A stretch of DNA of 64,000 nt from Fibrobacterota bacterium. GTDB taxonomy: Bacteria > Fibrobacterota > Chitinivibrionia > Chitinivibrionales > Chitinispirillaceae. Numbering within the stretch: the first letter of the stretch is position 1; every line of letters starts with the position of its first letter. The notes beneath the pieces were generated by a model that saw only the letters and a program-made list of their open reading frames with translations, did not search any database and was not told the origin of the DNA. The position numbers were made by a program, and so were the translations under genes. Shown here piece by piece: positions 43,292 to 52,015 of this stretch. The DNA lies in NCBI GenBank assembly GCA_023459055.1, contig JAEWVR010000015.1, positions 1 through 64,000 of the forward strand, in the 5' to 3' direction.

Positions 43292-44518
43292 TTATCGTAA
43301 CAAAAATCGTGAGATAAACATTTTAACTTTAATTCTCAATAAAACAGGTATTCTAATTTTTAACGATTCAAAATAGATGACCTTGCGATTTGTTTTCCTG
43401 AAATTCAGATCAACTTTTTTATAACCATGGTTGACATATGTTTTTAATATACTTTTACGGGTAGTATTCAAGCCGCTTGGTTCTATTAATTGTCGGTTGT
43501 GTTTTGCAACTTTTTCAAACGTTGAAGGATATAAATCAAGTTTGTTGACATATTTACTAAGAAGATAGTTGCCTTTACTTGAATTTACTAATATACAAGA
43601 GCAACCATCCAATATATTAATTCTTCTGGGGTTGGAATTTGTCAACTCTGGGTGTTCTTTCTGTATCCCCCAATAATCACCTACTGTTATGTCTCCTGGA
43701 CGATTATTGGAAGCATACTTGCAAGAATAGCAACATTCTCTATATATGCTGGAATTCAAAAACAACGAGTAGAATGATGATGTTCTACTCGGCAACAAAA
43801 CACTTTTACAATTACCGTTGCGAGTCGTGTAAGATACATTCGCGGTTAAACCCCATCCGTTTTGCTTGTCACGAAAAACAATATTGTTAATTTTGCCTCT
43901 AAGTTTGTTTTCAAGTAACTTGGTATAATCGCTAAAAAATCGGGCGTTGGGTACTCCATGGCAAATAATATCAATAAGGAAAAGAGACGGGTAGTCTTTT
44001 CCAAGGAACCCTTTAAGCCCTGCTATTTGGCATGGTGTTCCGGAAAAGAGAACTGTTCTATTTGCATCAAGATATTTTTTTACATCTGTAAAGCAAAATT
44101 CAGTAAAGCTCTGAACGTATTTTGACCCTAAAAGCTTGTGAAGATGAGCTATATCGTCCACCATTATGTGCATAGGTGCAAGTACATTATTAATGGTCTC
44201 CATTGATACGCCATAAACAATACCACCATCATTTATTACACTGGTTGCCAGGCTAGCAAAAATACCCCCTGATGCAGATTGCAAAATATCAGTATTTTTA
44301 GAAATTCCAGCAAAAACACTTAATGGTTTATTTGTTTCCTGATGTGTACTTTTTGCACAAACATCCTTGCATAAACCACAATTCACACAAGTGGTCTGAT
44401 CAATCGCAGGATAAATAAATCCATATTCATCTTCCTGCATACTAATTGCATGTTTTGGGCAAATGTTCAAGCAAGCACCACATCCACAACAATCTTTTTT
44501 TTCTGCGTAAATTTGCAT
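43292..44518 (-). CDS. FrhB-like iron-sulfur flavoprotein, copy C
   Basis: 408 residues. The two 4Fe-4S motifs are CCGCGACLNICP and CVNCGLCKDVC. The FrhB blocks GSKYVQSFTEF, FSGTPCQIAGL, DIICHGVPNA and the late CCYSCKYASNNRPGDITVGDYWG are all present. The start is two bases after the stop of pyruvyl transferase C, so the pair is tightly coupled. The tail is basic and may be membrane-peripheral. Function is unknown beyond likely flavin/iron-sulfur redox chemistry. Confidence 0.85.
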   Translation of the reverse strand: MQIYAEKKDCCGCGACLNICPKHAISMQEDEYGFIYPAIDQTTCVNCGLCKDVCAKSTHQETNKPLSVFAGISKNTDILQSASGGIFASLATSVINDGGIVYGVSMETINNVLAPMHIMVDDIAHLHKLLGSKYVQSFTEFCFTDVKKYLDANRTVLFSGTPCQIAGLKGFLGKDYPSLFLIDIICHGVPNARFFSDYTKLLENKLRGKINNIVFRDKQNGWGLTANVSYTTRNGNCKSVLLPSRTSSFYSLFLNSSIYRECCYSCKYASNNRPGDITVGDYWGIQKEHPELTNSNPRRINILDGCSCILVNSSKGNYLLSKYVNKLDLYPSTFEKVAKHNRQLIEPSGLNTTRKSILKTYVNHGYKKVDLNFRKTNRKVIYFESLKIRIPVLLRIKVKMFISRFLLR

Positions 44519-44520
44519 TT

Positions 44521-45633
44521 TCAGCTACTCTTGTTAAAAATCATTGACTTGAGAACATCAAGCGATCGATCTCGCTCTTTTGCAATTACCCTATGAACAG
44601 GATCGAAATTAATCCTTTTTCCAATAAAGCTGAAATCCTGATAGCTTCTTATAACTCTTTCTGTTAAGTTAGTAAGCTCAAGAAGGCTCTGATTACGTGT
44701 TTGCGTTCCTTCGGGCAGTATATTAACAAATTGGGTGCCAAAATTGACCGCAAATGCAGTGCCATGAAATGAGTCAGTTATCATATAATCGGCATTTTTA
44801 ATGTAAGAAAGGAAATCTTCTGGACCAGGTAAAAATATCGGCCAGCCGCCTCTTTTAAGGTGATGAAGAATCGGTGTTATGCGTATCAAGGGAAGGTTAG
44901 CTTGTTTTGCAAATTTTTTTGCATAAATATCCATCTCAGAATTACTATGCAACTGATAGATTAAAACATATCTTTTACTGATGTTCTTTCTTAATAGTTT
45001 ATTCCATTCGTTGCTTGATAACAATAATGTTGGATCGAGAACATGATATGGCATTGTTAAATTCATATTTGCAATAATGCCAACTGCACTTTTTTCTCTT
45101 ACAGAAACTGCGTTATATTTTGCAAGCATTTTTTTGTAAGTATCTAAAGTGCTACTACTAAATTCCACTCTTCCAAAACTGCTTCCAAAAGCAACTTTCT
45201 TTTCATTATTATCAGCAAAAGTAAGAAAGTATGCAGGATCAAAAATCTTACTACCTATTGGTCCCCAAACTTGATCACTACCTGTACAATAGATATCTGC
45301 TTGTGGTTTGTCTTTCGTGAGCTCATCCAAAGTTGTGTATCTGTTGCTCAGATTAAGTAGAGATCTTCGCAGATTTTCAAATTTAATACCTGCTAAAAAA
45401 TACCCGGGTGATTGAATAAGTAAGTATGCGATTTTTTTAAATAAATTTGAGTTCCACTGTTCATTTTTTTGTAAGAGACTTTTTGTAATGTTGAAGTGGT
45501 GCTCTTCTTGCGGTATATAATCAATAACTTCAACGTCACAACCCATTTTTTTTAACACTGTTTGTGTCGCATACGTTTGAAGGAGTGAACCATAATTTGT
45601 AATGGCATGCCTTGTAATAAGAGAAATCTTCAT
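44521..45633 (-). CDS. Polysaccharide pyruvyl transferase family protein, copy C
   Basis: 370 residues with ATG and a GGATATGTAA leader. Motifs: ITRHAITNYGSLLQTYATQT, CTGSDQVWGP near 118, VAFGSSFGRV, and ITDSFHGTAFAVNFGTQF near 290. As for the other copies, a pyruvyl or related transferase acting on polysaccharide sugars. It is immediately upstream of FrhB-like copy C. A 284-bp gap follows on its 5' side before the next minus-strand gene and may hold a promoter. Confidence 0.85.
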   Translation of the reverse strand: MKISLITRHAITNYGSLLQTYATQTVLKKMGCDVEVIDYIPQEEHHFNITKSLLQKNEQWNSNLFKKIAYLLIQSPGYFLAGIKFENLRRSLLNLSNRYTTLDELTKDKPQADIYCTGSDQVWGPIGSKIFDPAYFLTFADNNEKKVAFGSSFGRVEFSSSTLDTYKKMLAKYNAVSVREKSAVGIIANMNLTMPYHVLDPTLLLSSNEWNKLLRKNISKRYVLIYQLHSNSEMDIYAKKFAKQANLPLIRITPILHHLKRGGWPIFLPGPEDFLSYIKNADYMITDSFHGTAFAVNFGTQFVNILPEGTQTRNQSLLELTNLTERVIRSYQDFSFIGKRINFDPVHRVIAKERDRSLDVLKSMIFNKSS

Positions 45634-45917
45634 TTACATATCCAAAATTCTTAAAAGTATTGTATCAAATCCCAGTACAGTTCTTTAAGTTGTCCTGCTT
45701 CCCCAAAAGTCTATTGCATCTAATATGTTTACACTGTAATAGACTAACTAATCAAAAAACACTCTGACGGCATTACCACTAAAGTACAAGTTTGTTGACA
45801 ATTAGGGTGTGTCGGCGTTTTCATGTAAACCTACTAAAGTATGTGTAGGAAACCGTCGCCAAAGCAGCAATCCCTTACAATACTAATAGATTGATTCGTT
45901 TTATTTTTTATCTAAAC

Positions 45918-47165
45918 CTATTTACCCGGTAATATTTGTTTTGTTAAACTACCATATACTTTAGTTAACTCATTAATATAAGATTTGTGACAGTAATTCT
46001 CTTTTGCGAACTCGGTAACGGCAGAGGACATTTTCCTGTATTCATTTTCTTTAAGATCAATCAGCTGCCTGATTGATCTTTCTAAGGATTCAATACTCTG
46101 CGCCTTAAAAACAAACCCCGTTTTCCCATCCACGATCAGCTCCGGTATTCCACCGATATCAGCTCCAATAACCGGTTTCCCCAGTGCCTGTGCCTCCATT
46201 ATCGAATATGGACAGTTTTCATACCATTCGGACGGGACTACAACTGCTTTGCATTTTGAAACTATTTCAGCCATACTCTGTCGATCCTGATAACCAAGCA
46301 GTTTTACACGATTTGCGAGGTTGTTGGTTTCGATAAACTTTTCAATTTCGGGGCGTAATTCACCTTCCCCAGCAATGTGTAGATTTACTTCATCGATCTG
46401 TTTAATTGCATTTAATAAAGTAATTATTCCTTTTTCCTGCGACAGGCGTCCGAAAAACAACAGATAGTCATCATTCGTAACTACTGGCTGATATATTGTC
46501 TCTTTAGGAAGAAAGTTTCGAAGAAATATCACTGGGGATCTGGAAAAATTGCTTCGATTATATTTTTCAACAATGAATTTAGAAGGTCCTATAAATATGT
46601 CAATTTTATCATACTTTCTTGTTTTCTTGAGAAATGTTGCTTCTAAATAGGCAAGCGTACTTTTTACTCTTGAATTTTTTACACACCCGATTTTTAAACA
46701 GGATAAAAAATTTCCTGATTTCAGACAATTCTCACATATTTGTCCATGCGCCAACATAGTACAGTTTGGACAAATACAGATATAATCATGTATTGTATAA
46801 ACAATAGGAATACCATGTTTGTACAATTCGTCAATTACTGAAAAGGTAAGTTGTCTGTGCACAAGGTTAACATGAGCGATATCAGGTTTTTCTTTTTGAA
46901 TTAACTTGCGGAGTTGTTTTTTTGCTTGAAATGAGTAAAGAAATTTAAAACCAGCGATTATTTGTTTTAACAAGCTTTGCTTACCTACGTATTCCACATT
47001 TGGTACGAAATACTCAGCTTGCTTACAAGGAAAGTTTTTTACATCCTGCATAGAAAAAAAAACAACATCGTGCCCAGAATTTTTTAACATTTCCGCAAGA
47101 GCAAAGTGATAAGTCTCAGATCCACCATGAATATAATAAAATTTATTAATCAATAATATTTTCAT
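45918..47165 (-). CDS. GT4-family glycosyltransferase
   Basis: 415 residues. Typical GT4: N-terminal KILLINKFYYIHGGSETYHFALAEML, then YLLFFGRLSQEKGIITLLNAI and the donor-site VPSEWYENCPYSIMEAQALGKPVIGADIGGIPE. A Cys-rich insert (CICPNCTMLAHGQICENCLK) near 135-155 is seen in a subset of such enzymes and could bind a metal. The start overlaps the acyltransferase stop by four bases (ATGA). It adds a sugar to the repeat unit; specificity is unknown. Confidence 0.88.
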   Translation of the reverse strand: MKILLINKFYYIHGGSETYHFALAEMLKNSGHDVVFFSMQDVKNFPCKQAEYFVPNVEYVGKQSLLKQIIAGFKFLYSFQAKKQLRKLIQKEKPDIAHVNLVHRQLTFSVIDELYKHGIPIVYTIHDYICICPNCTMLAHGQICENCLKSGNFLSCLKIGCVKNSRVKSTLAYLEATFLKKTRKYDKIDIFIGPSKFIVEKYNRSNFSRSPVIFLRNFLPKETIYQPVVTNDDYLLFFGRLSQEKGIITLLNAIKQIDEVNLHIAGEGELRPEIEKFIETNNLANRVKLLGYQDRQSMAEIVSKCKAVVVPSEWYENCPYSIMEAQALGKPVIGADIGGIPELIVDGKTGFVFKAQSIESLERSIRQLIDLKENEYRKMSSAVTEFAKENYCHKSYINELTKVYGSLTKQILPGK

Positions 47166-47860
47166 TTAGAATCTCTCATCCTAATTACTTTTGCAGGGAC
47201 ACCACCAGCTATTGCATAAGCTGGAACATCTTTATTTACAACTGCTCCAGCAGCGATTATAGCCCCATCTCCAATATTTGCCCCATCAAGAATTGTAACA
47301 TTTGCACCTATCCAACAACCTTTTCCGATAGTGATACCTTTTCTATCAGCACCTTGCAGGCGAATCGGGGTACTTTGATCACTAAAAACATGGTTTTCTG
47401 CAATAATACAGACATGTGGACCAATTATTGTATCAGAACCAATACTTACTGTACCTCGAACAGAAATAAATGCGTTTGGCGAAATTCCAACATGTTCACC
47501 GATTGTCAGTTTTTCACCTAAACATCTGGCTACACCTGTGCACTCGATAATACTATTTCTACCAAGCATAAAATTATCCCCAATCTCTACACCACCTTTG
47601 CACATGGCATTAATTTGACAGTTATTGTGGATTGTCAAGGTACCGCAAGTTATTTTTTTTTTCGCAATGATTGACACATTCCTACCGATAAAAACTGCTT
47701 TACCAGATTTCTTAAAAAATGGTTTATAAAAAAGACCACGAAGAAGCATGAATCCACGTCCTAATACCATCTCTAATAACTCATTAAAAGATATCGCTTC
47801 ATCAATATGATATGGTTCTCTTTTTATCATACTAATTATTTTGGATACAAGCTTTACCAT
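47162..47860 (-). CDS. Hexapeptide-repeat acyltransferase (LbH family)
   Basis: 232 residues. Left-handed beta-helix repeats start near residue 55 (AVFIGRNVSIIAKKKI...) and run to the C-terminus. HVCIIAENHVFSD carries the likely catalytic His, and the GITIGKGCWIGANVTILDGANIGDGAIIAAGAVV stretch is diagnostic for CysE/LacA/NodL-type acetyltransferases. It probably O-acetylates a polysaccharide sugar with acetyl-CoA. GGAG precedes the ATG by eight bases. It is coupled to the GT4 gene downstream. Confidence 0.88.
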   Translation of the reverse strand: MVKLVSKIISMIKREPYHIDEAISFNELLEMVLGRGFMLLRGLFYKPFFKKSGKAVFIGRNVSIIAKKKITCGTLTIHNNCQINAMCKGGVEIGDNFMLGRNSIIECTGVARCLGEKLTIGEHVGISPNAFISVRGTVSIGSDTIIGPHVCIIAENHVFSDQSTPIRLQGADRKGITIGKGCWIGANVTILDGANIGDGAIIAAGAVVNKDVPAYAIAGGVPAKVIRMRDSK

Positions 47861-47888
47861 TATTTAATCTCCGTATATTCTAAAAATT

Positions 47889-49016
47889 TTAGTTATAAAT
47901 TTCTTCTGTTTTACTTACAACATTTTCCCAATTGAATTCTTTAGACCTGTTTTTTGCCACCTGTTTGTTAATATTAACAATTTCAGGATTTTGGAGTAAG
48001 ACATTTATCTTGTTTTGTAAATCATTCATGTCGCCTTTTTTAAATGAAATTCCATTTAAAACCTCTATACATTCAGGTATATCGGAGGTAAGACAACAAT
48101 TTCCGTAACTCATCGCTTCAAGCAACGAAATCGGCATTCCTTCGACATCGCTTGGCAGCACATAAAAATATGCATTCGAGTAAAGAGACTCAAGCCCGAT
48201 ACCTTCAATAAAACCTGTAAAAATAATACGATTGTCACCATCAGCGCGTCTTTTTAGTGATTCGTAATATTCGTCGGTGTGGCTGCTTCCTCCGGCAATA
48301 ACCAGTTTCGTATTTGTGCATATTTTTTTAAATGCATCAATAAGATAATGTACTCCTTTTTCCGGAACAATCCGGCCAAGAAAAAGGACGTATCCATCTT
48401 TATTCAAGCCCCATTTTGAGCGAATAAAGGTATCATCCCGCAATGTGGGTTCAACTACACCATTTGGTATGTATCTTGTTTCGCGGTTGTAGGTATCCTT
48501 GAAATACTGCTGCACATTTCTTGACAGTACAATTACTTCATCTGCATACTTTGCCGCGCATCGTTCACCAAACAGTATCATACTTGATGCCAGTCGGTTC
48601 CACTTAGCTCTCTGCCAGTCCAGTCCGTGAATTGTTACAACAACACGTTGTCCAAATAGCTTATTTAGCCACAGCATCATACAGGGGCCTTCTGCATGGT
48701 AATGTACCACATCGTAACCTCCAAACAGGGAGCGTATTGCAGCAAAAAAAGAATATACCGGTGCATCAAGACTTTTATTGTTAATGGTGGGGATGGTAAT
48801 GATTCTTACACCATCAAAATCATTTACTTTTTCATACCCTTTTTTTGCTCTGTTGTAGGCATCCACCTTGTGGCCTTTGTTTACAAGATGCCGGGTGATT
48901 TGTTCGAGGGCTACTTCTATGCCACTCTCGCGTCCTGGAATCCTTTTATGTCCGATAAAGGCGATACGTAGCGGTTTTTTGCCATTAACAATATCTTTTT
49001 TTTTACCATTAAACAT
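47889..49016 (-). CDS. GT4-family glycosyltransferase
   Basis: 375 residues. Near the start IAFIGHKRIPGRESGIEVALEQITRHL resembles the DUF1972-type N-domain of rhamnosyl- and other GT4 transferases. YVLFLGRIVPEKGVHYLIDAFK and the donor site LPSDVEGMPISLLEAMSYGNCCLTSDIPE follow. A cytoplasmic enzyme of repeat-unit assembly. The gene is 28 bp upstream of the acyltransferase and in the same direction. Confidence 0.88.
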   Translation of the reverse strand: MFNGKKKDIVNGKKPLRIAFIGHKRIPGRESGIEVALEQITRHLVNKGHKVDAYNRAKKGYEKVNDFDGVRIITIPTINNKSLDAPVYSFFAAIRSLFGGYDVVHYHAEGPCMMLWLNKLFGQRVVVTIHGLDWQRAKWNRLASSMILFGERCAAKYADEVIVLSRNVQQYFKDTYNRETRYIPNGVVEPTLRDDTFIRSKWGLNKDGYVLFLGRIVPEKGVHYLIDAFKKICTNTKLVIAGGSSHTDEYYESLKRRADGDNRIIFTGFIEGIGLESLYSNAYFYVLPSDVEGMPISLLEAMSYGNCCLTSDIPECIEVLNGISFKKGDMNDLQNKINVLLQNPEIVNINKQVAKNRSKEFNWENVVSKTEEIYN

Positions 49017-49149
49017 ACTTCATATCCATTTTACCCTCAGGGTTTAACAAATGATTATTCAATAGATGTGTTTGTAATGTTAGGTATAGATAGTTACTTA
49101 CCTAAACATTTTGCAACTAATTTAAAAATGAGAGATATTCATTTTCACT

Positions 49150-50190
49150 TTATTTATTAAAATTGAAATATTTAGTAGGGTAAAGAATAAAATCTACACC
49201 TTTAATTCTCTTAATAACCTCAGTAGCAATGATTGGTAAATATATACCCATACTAATACCAACAACAACATGAATAGAAGGATTATTTATCCCTGATTTA
49301 AGTAAAAGAATTCTAAAACATGCAGCAGAAACAACATGCATTAAAAAAATTGACATAGTGTAATTTGAAAAAAACTTGAATTGACGATCCAGGAATGGAT
49401 GCGGCTTTAAACTTAGATTAAAAAATAATATTATTAAAGCAGTACAAGCCATTAATCCCAAAACAAATTCTTTGCCACAAAAACTTATATTAAAATAATA
49501 CAAAACAATACTCAATAAGATAAATATAATTCCAATTAATCTTGCTTGAACTGTATATTTTTTACTAACTATTTCAAGGTCAATATAATTTAAACATTGC
49601 CCGATAACAAACCAGATTTCAAAAGAGGTTATTTGCTTGATTAGATAAATTTGATTTAAATGAGGAGAAATAACGAACATAGACTGTATTTTGAGTGTTA
49701 GTGCTATTAACAAGCCGGCAATAGCAGTTTTATTTGTTGTAAATGTAGGAGTAATAATAAAAATAAAAAACAAAATATATAAAAACCAAAATGGTGAGCT
49801 AGGATGAACAAATAGAACATCAAATGCATTTCCAGCTTCACTGTTTATCGTACCCGAAAAAAAGAATTGTAAAACCCAATTGCACAAGGTAAAAGTAAAA
49901 TAGGGGACACCTAAAACTAAACTCTTTTTAGCGATATTGTTCTTCCATGAAACAAAGCTATTTACTGTACCATACTTTTGATACAAATATCCACTACATA
50001 TAAAAAACAAAGGTACATGAAAAAAATAGAGCGTTTCAACAAACCAGAGTAAACTATCGTTTTTATCTATAATGTTAGCTTTTATCATACTCTGGATAAA
50101 ATGGCCAAGAAATACCAAAAAACAAGCTATTACTTTAATATTATCAATAAAAATGTCTCTTTTTGTAGATGGTATACGTTCTGTTTTCAT
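49150..50190 (-). CDS. Acyltransferase 3 family membrane protein (OafA/Wzh-like)
   Basis: 346 residues with about ten membrane helices. The N-terminal RDIFIDNIKVIACFLVFLGHF carries the conserved His of acyltransferase 3 proteins, and HVPLFFICSGYLYQK follows at about 55. These enzymes move acetyl or succinyl groups onto periplasmic polysaccharide. With the LbH acetyltransferase this implies at least one acyl decoration. AT-rich. Confidence 0.85.
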   Translation of the reverse strand: MKTERIPSTKRDIFIDNIKVIACFLVFLGHFIQSMIKANIIDKNDSLLWFVETLYFFHVPLFFICSGYLYQKYGTVNSFVSWKNNIAKKSLVLGVPYFTFTLCNWVLQFFFSGTINSEAGNAFDVLFVHPSSPFWFLYILFFIFIITPTFTTNKTAIAGLLIALTLKIQSMFVISPHLNQIYLIKQITSFEIWFVIGQCLNYIDLEIVSKKYTVQARLIGIIFILLSIVLYYFNISFCGKEFVLGLMACTALIILFFNLSLKPHPFLDRQFKFFSNYTMSIFLMHVVSAACFRILLLKSGINNPSIHVVVGISMGIYLPIIATEVIKRIKGVDFILYPTKYFNFNK

Positions 50191-50301
50191 AGTTATATAA
50201 CATTTAAATTTATTAAAATTAGACTATAAGGCCACAAATAGCTTTTTATAGAATAACTATTGCCAATTCAATAAAATATTAACTACACTTAAACACTTAA
50301 T

Positions 50302-51327
50302 TTATGGTGCTGTTATAAATTTATTTTCATGTAAATTATATTTGTTTTTCATAAAAAGTTTGTGTTTTAAAATCCACCAACCGGGGATCCATATTCGTTT
50401 TTCCATTGCCGGGGCGACACTTCCAATCATCCAGCACCCCCTGTTACAGCTCTTTACCTGTTTTCTTACCTCATTAGCTTTTGGGCTGTTCCAAAGCGCC
50501 TCCCAGGACTGGTCGTTTAGATTCCCCATAACCGCTTTTTCCACCATGCCGTTGCAAGGGATCACATCGCCGTAAGGCTCGATAAAAAATGCATCCGATG
50601 ACATCTCGCAAGGTAAGAGGCGAGGCTGATTGTAGATATAGTTTATTAAACCATGATTGAAGTATGCCCGAAACCATTTTTTAGGTGATTTTGACTGAAG
50701 CATACGATTAACAAGAGCTTCAAATGATTTTGCAACCTTGTATTTGTTCTTAATTTCATTGTCAAACTTTTTAAAATAAAAAGAATTATGTAATGTTGAT
50801 GTTGCATGTTCAAAACCTAACTCATCACCCAGTTCATATAACGGAATTAAATCATTGCAATTCTTATCCTGAACAGTCGTTGAAAAACCTACATCCTTAT
50901 GCCCCATTTCGTGAAGCTTTCTCAGTGTACTGATTCCCTTTTCAAAGCCATTGGGAATACCTCTGATGGAATCATTTGTTTCCTGCAGTCCTTCCATACT
51001 GATTCGCAAACCAATTTTTGGAAAAGTTTTGCACATATCAATAATCCGATCAGTAAAATAACCATTAGTAACAATCACTATCCGGTCTGATTTACTACTG
51101 ATAATATCTACAATTTCTTTAAGATCCGTCCTTATGAACGGTTCCCCGCCGGTTATGTTGCAAAAAGCCATTTCGGGTAGCTTTTTAATAGTGTCTAAAG
51201 AAAGCTCCTCCTGTTTTTTTGCGGATGCCTCCTTAACATGCAGGTGCTGAAAACACATATTGCAATGTGCATTGCACCGATAGGTGACAATAACCATACC
51301 GTGTAACTTGCGATTCGTTTTTTTCAT
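50302..51327 (-). CDS. Radical SAM/SPASM protein in the exopolysaccharide locus
   Basis: 341 residues. The radical SAM site CNAHCNMC lies near residue 14, with NITGGEPFIR following and a TNGYFTD segment. A C-terminal SPASM-type region has FIEPYGDVIPCNGMVEKAVMGNL and CNRGCWM, which should hold an auxiliary iron-sulfur cluster. AAGGA lies seven bases before the ATG. It is the first gene of the minus arm. SPASM proteins often modify peptides or sugars; no precursor peptide gene is seen nearby, so a sugar or lipid substrate is a guess. Confidence 0.85.
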   Translation of the reverse strand: MKKTNRKLHGMVIVTYRCNAHCNMCFQHLHVKEASAKKQEELSLDTIKKLPEMAFCNITGGEPFIRTDLKEIVDIISSKSDRIVIVTNGYFTDRIIDMCKTFPKIGLRISMEGLQETNDSIRGIPNGFEKGISTLRKLHEMGHKDVGFSTTVQDKNCNDLIPLYELGDELGFEHATSTLHNSFYFKKFDNEIKNKYKVAKSFEALVNRMLQSKSPKKWFRAYFNHGLINYIYNQPRLLPCEMSSDAFFIEPYGDVIPCNGMVEKAVMGNLNDQSWEALWNSPKANEVRKQVKSCNRGCWMIGSVAPAMEKRIWIPGWWILKHKLFMKNKYNLHENKFITAP

Positions 51328-52015
51328 ACAGAGTTCCTTATTGATACTGGTACAGTTTTGTCATTCCGAAGGATTTTAAAATCGTACCTTATATTATAAA
51401 AACTACTAAATGTTTATCTGAATCTCCATCCAGAGATTTGCATCATTTGGCGCGTTTTTTGGATAATGTCGACTTCCCGTTAAATTAAGCTACTGATAGT
51501 GATTTGTCAATGTTTATTTTTCCTTTAGCGCAATTATTTAATTTCAACCATCTCTGTCTTGACAACATCATACCCATTCTTCTTAAAGATTGTCATTTGG
51601 TGTTTTTGTCTAAACCGGGTAATAGTGACTCTTTTCAGACAATTTAATACCACCATTCACAGAATATGTTGCCTATTTGTCCGGAATTAAGTAGTTGTAA
51701 CAGGCCAATGCAAGCACTATTTTAAAATCATACGTTAAAAAGATCAAATTACCTATCAGCTCAGCGCGTTTGAAAATTTTGAAAAGCCTGGCGGAGTTAA
51801 AATGTACTGTGTTATAATTAGTCTGGTTGAAGATTGTATTTTCCGCGATCTTCGCATTAATTTGGAAGAGATTGCAGTTAAAACAGGAAACATAAGGGTA
51901 ACAGTTTAGGCTGTGGGGTGTATTTTTATCAGTTTAAAACAGGTGCTTCGGCAGGTTCTGCTACCAGGTTGGTTGAAACAAAGATAATGGTGTTTTTAAG
52001 ATAAACGAAGTGAAA
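51328..52015. other. Gene-poor region with decayed coding remnants
   Basis: About 690 bp between the divergent radical SAM and beta-helix genes. It includes a 40-codon minus-strand frame (51534-51656, ending NGYDVVKTEMVEIK) with no ribosome binding site, and the type IX tail remnant listed separately. The remaining sequence shows no gene. The mix of fragments suggests past recombination. Confidence 0.5.
51880..52004 (+). pseudogene. Remnant of a type IX sorting tail (C-terminal gene end)
   Basis: An open stretch ending at TAA 52002-52004 reads CGVYFYQFKTGASAGSATRL, then VETKIMVFLR. This is almost exactly the C-terminal signature of type A type IX secretion tails (GVYFYxxxxGxxxxTKKMVLLR), yet no gene body precedes it: a stop lies at 51879-51881. 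It is the severed 3' end of a secreted protein gene, directly before the giant beta-helix gene, and probably part of a transferred segment. Confidence 0.65.

Noticed and set aside
45708..45745. AGTCTATT/AATAGACT inverted repeat between minus-strand genes
   Set aside because: A short 8-bp repeat with a long loop and no T-run; insufficient to call a terminator or operator.
51722..51907. Plus-strand open stretch before the type IX tail
   Set aside because: It has no start signal, no recognisable domain, and is in a different frame from the sorting-tail remnant.
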